64,000 bases of DNA, from the NCBI RefSeq assembly GCF_029581355.1, contig NZ_CP120849.1, positions 3,628,501 through 3,692,500 on the forward strand, given 5' to 3'. Below the pieces are notes generated by a model. The model searched no databases, was not told where the DNA came from, and worked only from the letters and a program-made list of their open reading frames with translations. Positions within the stretch are counted from its first letter, which is position 1. Every line of letters starts with the position of its first letter. This document shows, piece after piece, positions 42,768 through 50,737 of the stretch. Both the position numbers and the translations under genes were made by a program. The DNA comes from Parabacteroides chongii. Lineage in GTDB: Bacteria; Bacteroidota; Bacteroidia; Bacteroidales; Tannerellaceae.

Positions 42768-43790
42768 TTACTTTACTGTTTTTATGATAACTACACGTCG
42801 TGAATACGTAAAATCAGACGTTTGCTCCGGTTCTATAACTGTACATTTTATAGGAGCTGTTTTTTCTAACAAAAGTAAAATCTCATTTAGTGTCTCCGTC
42901 GTAAATGTGGCAGAATACTTATAATCATATAATTCTTCTCCTTCCAGTTTGATGTCAACATTAAAATGTCGGGCAAGACGTTGTACAACTTCATTCATGT
43001 TGGCACGTCTGAATATCATCTTTCCGTCTTTCCATGAAGTTTCTACTGCCAGATTGACTTTGTCGACTTCCATTCTACTGGTATTCTTATAATATGTCAC
43101 TTGTTCTCCCGGGCGTAGTGTCCTGGAAACCGGTTGTCCAATTTCTGACACTTCTATATGTCCCTTTGCCAAAGTGGCTTCTATTTTATCTTCATCTTCG
43201 TAGGCTTTTACATTGAATTCAGTGCCATAGGCGCTGACTTGCAGTCCATTGGCTGTTGTTACATCAAATCGGTTTGATTTATCGGATGTTACTTTGAAAT
43301 AGGCTTCGCCAGCCAGTTGCACACTTCTTTTATTCTTGGTAAAGCGTTTAGGATAGGAGATAGAAGAGCCGGAGTTCAACCATACTTCAGAACCATCGGG
43401 AAGTGTGATTTTGGATATTAGGCCATAAGCCGTATTCAGTTCCACTTGTTCTACTGGTATATTGTTCCATTCCCTTACTGTGTTGAATAAGGTATACGTT
43501 GCAAATAAAACCGGAATTAATAATACCGCAGCTGCTGTCCGAATAAAACTCAGAATTTTCTTTTTATATTTATCTGTAGCAATCTGTTTTGAGATTTTTT
43601 TCCAGTTCTGCTGAGTGTTTATCTGTTTATGTAATTTGAGTTCAGCCGTGGTTTCCCAGATGAAACGAATGTCATCTACTTCTTTTTTGAAGTCGGGAGA
43701 GGATTGCATTTGTTGATCGAAAGCTATTCTTTCTTCTATGGAAAGCTTACCTTCAAGATATGCTATTATATGTTCTGTATGAATGTCCAC
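42768..43790 (-). CDS. FecR-family anti-sigma factor
   Basis: A 340-residue inner-membrane signal transducer. The cytoplasmic N-terminus (about 1-85) has the anti-sigma region (HIIAYLEGKLSIEERIAF, WETTAELKLHKQ), a membrane segment near 87-105 (AAAVLLIPVLFATYTLF), then the periplasmic FecR domain (LNTAYGLISKITLPDGSEVW, LNSGSSISYPKRF, GEAYFKVTSDKSNRFDV, EFNVKAYEDEDKIEATLAKG) and a DUF4974-type end (VVQRLARHFNVDIKLEG). It receives the signal from the STN domain of the SusC-like transporter and controls the ECF sigma factor encoded 62 bases upstream. Confidence 0.93.
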   Translation of the reverse strand: MDIHTEHIIAYLEGKLSIEERIAFDQQMQSSPDFKKEVDDIRFIWETTAELKLHKQINTQQNWKKISKQIATDKYKKKILSFIRTAAAVLLIPVLFATYTLFNTVREWNNIPVEQVELNTAYGLISKITLPDGSEVWLNSGSSISYPKRFTKNKRSVQLAGEAYFKVTSDKSNRFDVTTANGLQVSAYGTEFNVKAYEDEDKIEATLAKGHIEVSEIGQPVSRTLRPGEQVTYYKNTSRMEVDKVNLAVETSWKDGKMIFRRANMNEVVQRLARHFNVDIKLEGEELYDYKYSATFTTETLNEILLLLEKTAPIKCTVIEPEQTSDFTYSRRVVIIKTVK

Positions 43791-43806
43791 TTTTGCTTTT
43801 TATAAA

Positions 43807-43836
43807 TTAGACGTATAACCTATGGGAGACCCTATG
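43807..43836 (-). promoter_or_regulatory. ECF-type promoter upstream of fecR
   Basis: Read leftward: CATAGGGT (43836-43829), 15 bases, CGTCTAA (43813-43807), 16 bases before the fecR ATG. It allows separate expression of fecR when the sigma factor is active, giving negative feedback. Confidence 0.65.
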
Positions 43837-43852
43837 TTAAAGAGTGTTTTTA

Positions 43853-44431
43853 TTACCAAAGCAGCAAAATCATCAGCGGTAAATAATCCTTTAATTCGAT
43901 CCGGAGATGTTTTAATGCTTTTGTCATATAGGCCTCAACTGTTTTGACTGATATGTTGGACTCTTGGGCAATTTCGGCGTATGTCATACTTTCGAATCTG
44001 TTTTTCTCGAAGACGATCCGGATATTGTCCGGAAGTTTGGCTAATGCTGAAGAAAGCATCTGTTCCAGTTCTATGGTCGAGTAAATGTCTCCGGACGTAT
44101 ATTGCAACGTATTATTCTCGATTTCTTTTTGCTGCCAGTTTTGTTCTGTTTCCTGTTTACGAAGAAAATCTATGCATGTGTTCTTGACGCTGGTAATAAG
44201 AAAGTTACGACTGGATGTATTGATCTCTATGTTTTTTCTGTTTTTCCATATTTTGAAAAAGGTATCCTGTACGATATCCTCACATGTTTCCCAACGGTCG
44301 ATATATCTGTGGGCAAAGACACATAAAGGAGAGAAGAATTGAAAAAAAAGAGTACGAAATGCTATTTCATCATCTTTTATCGCAATTTTCCAAAATAAAC
44401 TGTCAATAAAATTTGTTTCCTTTTCCTTCAT
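43853..44431 (-). CDS. ECF RNA polymerase sigma factor (SusC-linked type)
   Basis: A 192-residue sigma-70 factor. Region 2 is at about residues 20-90 (FRTLFFQFFSPLCVFAHRYI, then CEDIVQDTFFKIWKNRKNIE) and region 4 at about 125-180 (LSSALAKLPDNIRIVFEKNR, MTYAEIAQESNISVKTVEAY, MTKALKHLRIEL). I chose the ATG at 44431, where the family begins; a longer frame to 44503 exists but its extra residues are not conserved. It belongs to the fecR-susC-susD group and probably reads the CATAGGGT/CGTC promoters. An AGTTCTT-C-AAGAACT element lies 42 bases upstream in its leader. Confidence 0.92.
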   Translation of the reverse strand: MKEKETNFIDSLFWKIAIKDDEIAFRTLFFQFFSPLCVFAHRYIDRWETCEDIVQDTFFKIWKNRKNIEINTSSRNFLITSVKNTCIDFLRKQETEQNWQQKEIENNTLQYTSGDIYSTIELEQMLSSALAKLPDNIRIVFEKNRFESMTYAEIAQESNISVKTVEAYMTKALKHLRIELKDYLPLMILLLW

Positions 44432-44472
44432 TTTGTTTATGGCGGGGAAGCTATGATTTTTAAATAGTATGT

Positions 44473-44487
44473 AGTTCTTGAAGAACT
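44473..44487 (-). repeat. 15-bp dyad in the sigma-gene leader
   Basis: AGTTCTT-C-AAGAACT on the - strand. The same sequence is found at 44660-44674 on the + strand. As RNA it would form a five-bp stem with loop UUCAA and can pair with the other copy. It might equally be the operator of a dimeric repressor. Confidence 0.55.
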
Positions 44488-44634
44488 CTGGTAAAAACCA
44501 CAAATGCGAATCGATTGGTTATCAATATGTAACGAAAAAAGATAGATATAAAAGGCTATCACGGATAGAAAATGTTAAAAAAAAGACACATTTGATTAGC
44601 CTCAGATTTTTAACGATTTATTGTGAAAATGTCC

Positions 44635-44730
44635 TATATTTGCACCACGTGGATGCAATAGTTCTTCAAGAACTGAAACAAAAGATGCAATTTTTATTAT
44701 ATAGTTGAATGACCCTATTGCATCTTTTGT
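44635..44730 (+). ncRNA. Candidate small RNA with alternative hairpins
   Basis: A + strand TATATTTG box at 44635-44642 has no gene downstream on that strand. The following 88 bases contain the hairpin AGTTCTT-C-AAGAACT (44660-44674) and the 14-bp perfect arms ACAAAAGATGCAAT (44678-44691) and ATTGCATCTTTTGT (44717-44730). In addition GATGCAATAG (44652-44661) can pair with CTATTGCATC (44715-44724), so two mutually exclusive folds exist. The long stem may also act as the GH89 terminator on the - strand. A transcript is not proven; no clear -33 box was found. Confidence 0.35.
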
Positions 44731-44748
44731 ATTAGCAAAGCAGTTTTC

Positions 44749-46968
44749 TTATTTACTTACTCGTTTCATTACCGGAAGCCATTTGCCATATAGCTCCTTT
44801 ACAATTTCGATTTCGTCCCCTTGCGGTGTATCCGGATAGGTTTCTTTATTGAAGGCCCATTCATATTCCCAATTGGTCAGACGGGTATAGAAATCGCTCG
44901 CATCCAAAGCCGGGCGTTCTGCCAATGATTTACGGATATACTGTTCATCATAACGCCATTCGCCTTTAGGCTGGACTTTCAGATAACTGATGAATTTTTC
45001 CCAACGAGGTTTATAATAACTTTTCATTAAGCCTGCCCATTGGCGGTTCGAGTATTCAAACAGGTGGGCAGAAGGATGTTTCGGACCCCATACCGTTACT
45101 AATGTACGTGCATTCCATTCATATAAATCTTTTTCTTCATCGGTTGTTCCCCATTGACGCGCTTCTTTTATCCATTTACCCAGCAAGAACGTGGAACGGG
45201 TTCCCAGTAACCGGTCGAAGTCATCGATTAATGTGAGGAACTGATCTCCTGCCTGTTGCAATTTCTCATTGTCTCCAGACTGATAAGCCTCTGTTATTTG
45301 TTTTTGTAAAGGCAGGGAAAGATCGGAAAGACATTGGCGCATGACATCGACCAAGTCATATCGGTAGGTGTCGCTTGCTTTCAGGTCATCGGATGCCTGG
45401 AGGAAATAATTGACGGCATCCCATAAACGGGAAGTAGAATAGGGGCGGCTCAAGTCGCCATTGGCTGCCACTTTTTGGATGTTTAAAGCCGGGCGGGCAC
45501 ACATAACACTTTCTGTACTAGGTAATCTACCTGCTTTATCGCTATATACCGTTTCCAGTAATACTCTCCAGCCTTGTTCGGCTCCTTGGGGTAGTTTTCC
45601 GTAACGGGCACGTGCATAATCCATGACCCACTGTTCCAATACCGGAGCATTCTGCATCCAGGTTATTTCTGTAGACAGTTCGTAAACGACCGGATTATGT
45701 TCGATTGCTTCCGGGAAGAGACCGATACCTTGTATATTCCCTCCTTTAGGGTTTTTCTTCAATTCATGTGCATTTTTGGCATATAATGGCAGATTTCCTC
45801 CCATATAAACACGTCCGCCGTAATTATGCAATACACCCGCTACATACGGGTAGTTCCAAAAACTGTCGAACTTCTCTACGTTCCAGCCTCCTAAATCCAA
45901 TAAGAGCAGACGATCTTGCGGGAACGTGCGGGCAATAGCTTCACGTAACGACCAGGTTTGCATCGCTATGATGGCTTCGGGGTCGAAACCGGAGGCAACT
46001 TCCCATATCACTTTTCCTACTGCTTCAAGATATGACTTCTCATTGCTGGGAGCAGCCCCTTCGTGAAAAGGATCGGCGGCATAAATATGGTTTGTGCCGT
46101 ATAGCTTTTGCTGTTCTTCCAGAAAGGCTTGTCCCATCTCCTTGAATAAAGGATCGAGCGGGTCCAGTTGTACGGTGGCGGTAAACGCATTACACCAACG
46201 ATTCTTGTCTTTGATGCGGGCTTCGGGATATTTCTCTTTCAGTTTGATCGGCACGAAACCTGTGAAACTTTGTAGGATAGGAGTCATTCCCAGTTCACGC
46301 TGACGTTCCAGGATTTGCTGTCCGAGTTCTTTGTGGGAATCAATCCACGATTGTGGCAGCGGACCTCCGTATGTTTCAATATTCGTCATCCATTGCCATG
46401 CCTGGAAAGCCGGACCGACCAGGAATGTACGGATCTCATCGTCATTCATTTTAAACCGGCGTAAAGTATTTTGCCAGACAGCTTCCTGCCCGATTACGGC
46501 CAGGGGCATATTGATACCGTGCATGGCCATCCAGTCAATTTCACGTTGCCAACGTTCCCAGTCCCACCAGGCCATTGTGTAGCTGACGGTACAATAATTC
46601 AGATAGACACGATGATCGAAAGCGGTCGGACACGCCACTTTTTCCGGAACTTTTGGAAGACGTGACGGGAGATTCAGATTATCCCCGTTCCATGACATAT
46701 GCGCGTTACAATAATATTTCAAATAATGATAAAGTGCAGACGCTACAGATACACCGTTGTTTCCCCGTAATATAATCTTACTGCCTTTGGATTCGATTTC
46801 GAAACGATCTTTACCGTCTTCCGCTTGAATCGTTTCCACTTTAAATGAGGCTGCCTTTTCAGGGATAACCCGTTTGATCAGAGCCTCGGAGGCTTTTCTT
46901 ACATCATCTTTTGCCCATATACTTCCGAGGGATAGTAAAAGGCAACATAAAATCAGTCGTAATTTCAT
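44749..46968 (-). CDS. Alpha-N-acetylglucosaminidase, family GH89
   Basis: A 739-residue exported glycosidase (leader MKLRLILCCLLLSLGSIWA) that removes terminal alpha-linked GlcNAc, as does human NAGLU acting on heparan sulfate. Conserved segments: SALYHYLKYYCNAHMSWNGD, RVYLNYCTVSYTMAWWDWER, WQREIDWMAMHGINMPLAVI, GQEAVWQNTLRR, YAADPFHEGAAPS and LLLDLGGWNVEKFDSFWNYP, then IGLFPEAIEHNPVVYELSTE. The Glu in DPFHEG and the Glu in FPEAIEHN correspond, from memory of the family, to its catalytic acids. It is preceded by the same ECF-type promoter as susC and fecR. Confidence 0.93.
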   Translation of the reverse strand: MKLRLILCCLLLSLGSIWAKDDVRKASEALIKRVIPEKAASFKVETIQAEDGKDRFEIESKGSKIILRGNNGVSVASALYHYLKYYCNAHMSWNGDNLNLPSRLPKVPEKVACPTAFDHRVYLNYCTVSYTMAWWDWERWQREIDWMAMHGINMPLAVIGQEAVWQNTLRRFKMNDDEIRTFLVGPAFQAWQWMTNIETYGGPLPQSWIDSHKELGQQILERQRELGMTPILQSFTGFVPIKLKEKYPEARIKDKNRWCNAFTATVQLDPLDPLFKEMGQAFLEEQQKLYGTNHIYAADPFHEGAAPSNEKSYLEAVGKVIWEVASGFDPEAIIAMQTWSLREAIARTFPQDRLLLLDLGGWNVEKFDSFWNYPYVAGVLHNYGGRVYMGGNLPLYAKNAHELKKNPKGGNIQGIGLFPEAIEHNPVVYELSTEITWMQNAPVLEQWVMDYARARYGKLPQGAEQGWRVLLETVYSDKAGRLPSTESVMCARPALNIQKVAANGDLSRPYSTSRLWDAVNYFLQASDDLKASDTYRYDLVDVMRQCLSDLSLPLQKQITEAYQSGDNEKLQQAGDQFLTLIDDFDRLLGTRSTFLLGKWIKEARQWGTTDEEKDLYEWNARTLVTVWGPKHPSAHLFEYSNRQWAGLMKSYYKPRWEKFISYLKVQPKGEWRYDEQYIRKSLAERPALDASDFYTRLTNWEYEWAFNKETYPDTPQGDEIEIVKELYGKWLPVMKRVSK

Positions 46969-47048
46969 TTGATAAAAACTTGTTTTGTATTCAATATATA
47001 ATGTTTTTCATGTGTAAAATAATTAGTGGTATTCTAATATACCGGATA

Positions 47049-47079
47049 ATTGACGTGTAAATATAGTGAATACCCTATG
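47049..47079 (-). promoter_or_regulatory. ECF-type promoter upstream of GH89
   Basis: Read leftward: CATAGGGT (47079-47072), 16 bases, CGTCAAT (47055-47049). The third member of the promoter set found before fecR and susC, about 80 bases from the GH89 start. Its outer edge is four bases from the -33 element of the divergent cupin promoter. Confidence 0.65.
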
Positions 47080-47083
47080 GATA

Positions 47084-47114
47084 TTTGAAAAAACTACATT
47101 ATCAGTTATCTTTA
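47084..47114 (+). promoter_or_regulatory. Housekeeping-type promoter of the cupin gene
   Basis: TTTG at 47084-47087, 19 bases, TATCTTTA at 47107-47114 (one base off TAnnTTTG). It fixes the cupin start at the ATG at 47148, since the longer frame from 47085 begins inside the -33 element. Confidence 0.6.
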
Positions 47115-47147
47115 CGCATTGAACAACGAATTAATGAAAAGGAAATT

Positions 47148-47486
47148 ATGAATCAGGAAAGTGCTCATTTTCAATTTGAAGAAAAGATAGAATGGCAAGA
47201 CCTCGGTGGAGGTGTGCAGCGTCAGATCATGGGATATAATGATGATTTGATGATGGTAAAGGTGAAGTTTGAGACCGGAGCAGTCGGGGCACCTCATACA
47301 CATCCGCATACACAGACTACTTATGTGGCCAGTGGCGTGTTTAAGTTTACGACGGACGGGGAAACAAAGATCGTCAGGACAGGAGATGGCGTTTATATGA
47401 AACCGGGTGTTTTACATGGATGCGAATGTGTGGAAGCCGGTGTGTTGATCGATACGTTTAGTCCGGTTAGGGAAGATTTTTTATAA
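47148..47486 (+). CDS. KdgF-like cupin protein
   Basis: A 112-residue single-domain cupin. The metal-binding block PHTHPHTQTTYVASGVFKFT (His-x-His and Gln) is followed by GDGVYMKPGVLHGCECVEAG with the final His. The sequence, including the start EWQDLGGGVQRQIMGYND and the end LIDTFSPVREDFL, strongly resembles KdgF, which linearises 4,5-unsaturated uronates released by polysaccharide lyases. The gene diverges from the GH89 gene with closely packed promoters. An uronate-processing role fits a glycosaminoglycan-type substrate, though KdgF-like cupins also occur outside such loci. Confidence 0.78.
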   Translation: MNQESAHFQFEEKIEWQDLGGGVQRQIMGYNDDLMMVKVKFETGAVGAPHTHPHTQTTYVASGVFKFTTDGETKIVRTGDGVYMKPGVLHGCECVEAGVLIDTFSPVREDFL

Positions 47487-47520
47487 CTGCCGGAATGTTA
47501 TCCGGACGACTATAACCTTG

Positions 47521-47593
47521 AAAGTGTTTCACCCTAATGGAACAGTTGTTTCAACGTAATGAAACACTTGTTCCATTAGGGTGAAACACTTTT
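47521..47593. terminator. Very long hairpin between the convergent cupin and asnB genes
   Basis: A 24-bp perfect stem (47521-47544 with 47569-47592) encloses a second hairpin TGTTTCA-ACGTAA-TGAAACA (47547-47566). T residues follow on the + strand. The three parts are 20-bp units of one pattern, TGTTTCA-x3-TAATGGAACA in direct, altered and inverted forms, so it may be a repeated element recruited as a bidirectional terminator. Confidence 0.75.
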
Positions 47594-47603
47594 ATTGTCA
47601 CGG

Positions 47604-49268
47604 TCAGTAAGCCGCTTCATGTACTCCTTTGATAGAACGTCCGCTCGGTTCGTTCATATTACTGAAAGTAGCATCCCACGCCAATGCTTCAGCTGTGGAG
47701 CAGGCGACGCTCGGAACGGAAGGAACGCTGCGTGCGGCACTTTCGCTGGGGAAATGCTCTTCGAAGATAGTACGGTAATAATATTCCTCTTTGTTTTGAG
47801 GCGTATTGATCGGGAAACGTTCTGCCGCATGTTTCATCTCTTCGTCGGTGATCAGTTCGGATGTGATCTTCTTTAGGTTGTCAATCCAGCTATAGCCTAC
47901 ACCGTCGGAGAACTGTTCTTTCTGACGCCAGGCGATTTCTTCCGGTAACATGCCGGCAAAGGCTTCGCGGAGGATTTTCTTTTCGATGGTCTTGCCCTGG
48001 CACATTTTGGCTGCTGGGTTCAGGCGCATTGCCACATCCAGAAATTCTTTGTCGAGGAAGGGGACACGGCCTTCCACACCCCAGGCACAAAGGCTTTTGT
48101 TGGCACGCAGACAATCATACATGTATAATTTGCTTAGTTTACGTAAGGTCTCCTCGTGGAATGCTTTGGCATCGGGTGCCTTGTGGAAATAGAGATAACC
48201 ACCGAAAACTTCATCGGCTCCTTCACCGCTCAATACCATCTTGATACCCATACTTTTGATCACGCGGGACAAGAGATACATCGGAGTGGAGGCGCGTACG
48301 GTCGTTACATCGTACGTCTCAATATAATAGATTACGTCGCGGATGGCATCGAGCCCTTCCTGTACCGTATAGTTGATTTCGTGGTGGACGGTGCCGATGT
48401 AGTCGGCTACCTTCCTGGCTGCGGCCAGGTCAGGGGCACCTTTCAGGCCGATAGCGAAAGAGTGGAGTTGCGGCCACCAGGCATCGGCTTTGTTATCGGT
48501 TTCGATACGTTTGGCAGCGTATTTCCTGGCAATGGCTGAAATGATGGAAGAGTCCAGGCCGCCGGAAAGGAGGACACCGTAGGGAACATCGCTCATCAGT
48601 TGGCGTTGGACGGCGGATTCGAGGGCATCATGTAATTCTTCTGCACGGGCGGGGTTCTCTTTTACATTTTCATAATCCATCCAGTCACGGACGTACCATC
48701 GGGTGAGGTCGATATCTTTGCTATAGAAATAATGGCCGGGTTTGAACTGGTCGTACATGGTAGCGAAACCTTCCAGACCTTTCAGTTCGGAAGAGATGAG
48801 AAGATGGCCGTGGTCGTCGTAACCCATATAAAGGGGGATGACACCGATAGGGTCGCGGGCGATCAGGTAGGTATCGTTTTCTTCGTCGTAGAGGGCGAAG
48901 GCAAAGATGCCGCTGAGCCGTTCGACGCAACCGGTACCGTATTTGCGGTAGAGGGCGAGGATGACTTCGCAGTCGGAACCGGTCAGAAATTCGTATTCGT
49001 CTTTTAGCTCTTCACGGATTTCACGGTGGTTATAGATTTCACCGTTTACGGTCAGGATCAGTTTGCCGTCTTTACTTTTCAGAGGCTGACCACCGGAGGC
49101 CGGGTCGACGATGGAGAGGCGTTCGTGGGCAAGGATGGCAGTGCGTCCCTGGTAGATGCCGCTCCAGTCCGGTCCGCGGTGACGGATTCGTTTACTCATT
49201 TCCAATGCCTGGCCACGGAGGGCGGAGGCTTCTTCACGGATATTGAAGATTGCTGTAATGCCACACAT
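47604..49268 (-). CDS. asnB: Asparagine synthase (glutamine-hydrolysing)
   Basis: A 554-residue enzyme converting aspartate and glutamine to asparagine and glutamate with ATP. The N-terminal glutaminase begins with the catalytic Cys2 (MCGITAIFN) and has NGEIYNHREIREEL and GSDCEVILALYRKYG. The synthetase domain has the PP-loop VLLSGGLDSSIISAIA near residue 236 and VLSGEGADEVFGGYLYF, then LRANKSLCAWGVEGRVPFLD. It follows gltD by 13 bases and is the last gene of gltB-gltD-asnB. The last 50 residues are an alanine/serine-rich tail. Confidence 0.95.
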   Translation of the reverse strand: MCGITAIFNIREEASALRGQALEMSKRIRHRGPDWSGIYQGRTAILAHERLSIVDPASGGQPLKSKDGKLILTVNGEIYNHREIREELKDEYEFLTGSDCEVILALYRKYGTGCVERLSGIFAFALYDEENDTYLIARDPIGVIPLYMGYDDHGHLLISSELKGLEGFATMYDQFKPGHYFYSKDIDLTRWYVRDWMDYENVKENPARAEELHDALESAVQRQLMSDVPYGVLLSGGLDSSIISAIARKYAAKRIETDNKADAWWPQLHSFAIGLKGAPDLAAARKVADYIGTVHHEINYTVQEGLDAIRDVIYYIETYDVTTVRASTPMYLLSRVIKSMGIKMVLSGEGADEVFGGYLYFHKAPDAKAFHEETLRKLSKLYMYDCLRANKSLCAWGVEGRVPFLDKEFLDVAMRLNPAAKMCQGKTIEKKILREAFAGMLPEEIAWRQKEQFSDGVGYSWIDNLKKITSELITDEEMKHAAERFPINTPQNKEEYYYRTIFEEHFPSESAARSVPSVPSVACSTAEALAWDATFSNMNEPSGRSIKGVHEAAY

Positions 49269-49281
49269 AATCGTTATTGTT

Positions 49282-50703
49282 TTATTTTGTTAGATAGTTG
49301 TCTATTGCTTTTGCCGTTTCCCTGCCCGAAGCCATGGCGCGAACGACCAGGCTGGCACCACTGACGGCATCGCCGCAGGCGAATAGTTTGCTGTCGGCTA
49401 TCTGGTGCTTATGGTCGACGACAATGTTTTTACGGGTATCTACTGCCAGTGAAAGCTCTTTGACAAGACCTTCCTGTTCGGGATGGACAAAGCCCATGGC
49501 CAGGAATACGAGGTCGGCTTCGATGATCTCTTTCTTTCCCGTCAGTTTCATTTCGGGACGGCCTCCGTTTGCAGATGAATGCCATTCTACTTCCTCTACT
49601 TCTACGCCTTTCAACGTATTTTTATCTCCGATGAAACGGCAGGAAGCGAGATTCCACCGGCGAAGGCAACCTTCTTCATGGCTGCTGCTGGTCTTTAGTA
49701 CCTGTGGATACATGGGCCAGGGAGTTTCAGGGTTATGACCGATAGGCGGTTTCGGCATAATCTCGATCTGTGTCACACTTGCTGCATCGTGACGATTGGC
49801 TGTTCCTACGCAGTCGCTTCCGGTGTCACCGCCGCCGATGACGAGAACTTTTTTGCCTTTACAGTTGATGATGCTTTTGGGAGGGATGACGATACCTTCC
49901 AAAAGACGGTTTTGCTGTCCCAGCAGTTCGAGGGCGAAATGGACGCCTTTCAGGTTACGGCCTTCGATCGGCAGGTCACGGGGTGTTTCAGCTCCGATGG
50001 CGACACAGACGGCATCGTATTCCTTTACTATATCCTTGGCAAGGATTTCTTTTCCTACCATGGTGTTGACCCGGAAACGGATACCTTCCTTTTCCATCAG
50101 GCGGATACGCCGGTCGATGATGTTTTTGCTCAGTTTGAAGTTCGGGATGCCGAAACGGAGCAGGCCACCCGGTAGTTCGTCTTTTTCAAAGACTGTGATT
50201 TCGTATCCTTTGCGGTTTAACTGGTTGGCGACGGTCAGTCCTGCCGGACCGCTGCCTATGACGGCGACACGTTTACCGTTACGTACGGGGGTGACCGGCT
50301 GAACAAAACCTTCGCGGAAGGCTGCTTCGATGATGGCCACTTCATTTTCACGGATGGTAACGGGTTCATCGCAACTCAGTTTCAGCACGCAGCTTTTTTC
50401 GCAGAGGGCAGGGCAGATGCGGCCGGTAAACTCCGGAAAGTCGCAGGTCTGTTCCAATACGTGATAGGCTTCACGCCATTGTCCTTTATAAAGGAAGTCC
50501 TGCCATTCCGGTTGTTTGTTTCCGAGCGGGCAAGCCCAATGGCAGAAAGGAACACCACAGTCCATGCAACGGGAAGCCTGACGGCGGCGGTCGCTGCTGT
50601 TGAGTGTTTGTTCTACTTCGCTGAAATCGTCGATACGATCTTCTACAGGACGATAGCCTGCTTCTTGTCTATGTATGGTGAGGAATGCTCTTGGATTTCC
50701 CAT
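49282..50703 (-). CDS. gltD: Glutamate synthase small subunit
   Basis: A 473-residue flavoprotein passing electrons from NAD(P)H to GltB. N-terminal cysteine-rich [4Fe-4S] region (CMDCGVPFCHWACPLGNKQP, later CPALCEKSCV), FAD motif VAVIGSGPAGLTVANQL, the GGLLRFGIPNFKL segment, NAD(P) motif VLVIGGGDTGSDCVG and the end LFACGDAVSGASLVVRAMAS. The ATG at 50703 begins the conserved sequence (MGNPRAFLTI); the extension to 50763 overlaps gltB and is not expected. It lies 34 bases after gltB. Confidence 0.95.
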   Translation of the reverse strand: MGNPRAFLTIHRQEAGYRPVEDRIDDFSEVEQTLNSSDRRRQASRCMDCGVPFCHWACPLGNKQPEWQDFLYKGQWREAYHVLEQTCDFPEFTGRICPALCEKSCVLKLSCDEPVTIRENEVAIIEAAFREGFVQPVTPVRNGKRVAVIGSGPAGLTVANQLNRKGYEITVFEKDELPGGLLRFGIPNFKLSKNIIDRRIRLMEKEGIRFRVNTMVGKEILAKDIVKEYDAVCVAIGAETPRDLPIEGRNLKGVHFALELLGQQNRLLEGIVIPPKSIINCKGKKVLVIGGGDTGSDCVGTANRHDAASVTQIEIMPKPPIGHNPETPWPMYPQVLKTSSSHEEGCLRRWNLASCRFIGDKNTLKGVEVEEVEWHSSANGGRPEMKLTGKKEIIEADLVFLAMGFVHPEQEGLVKELSLAVDTRKNIVVDHKHQIADSKLFACGDAVSGASLVVRAMASGRETAKAIDNYLTK

Positions 50704-50737
50704 GATGTTTAAATGTCTAATGTCAAAAAAAATCAGT

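Larger units (their letters stand above)
44432..44748. other. Gap between the sigma gene and GH89
   Basis: About 317 bp holding two inverse copies of AGTTCTT-C-AAGAACT (44473-44487 read on the - strand, 44660-44674 read on the + strand), a + strand TATATTTG box (44635-44642), and the long inverted repeat at 44678-44730. No open frame is convincing. Confidence 0.5.
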
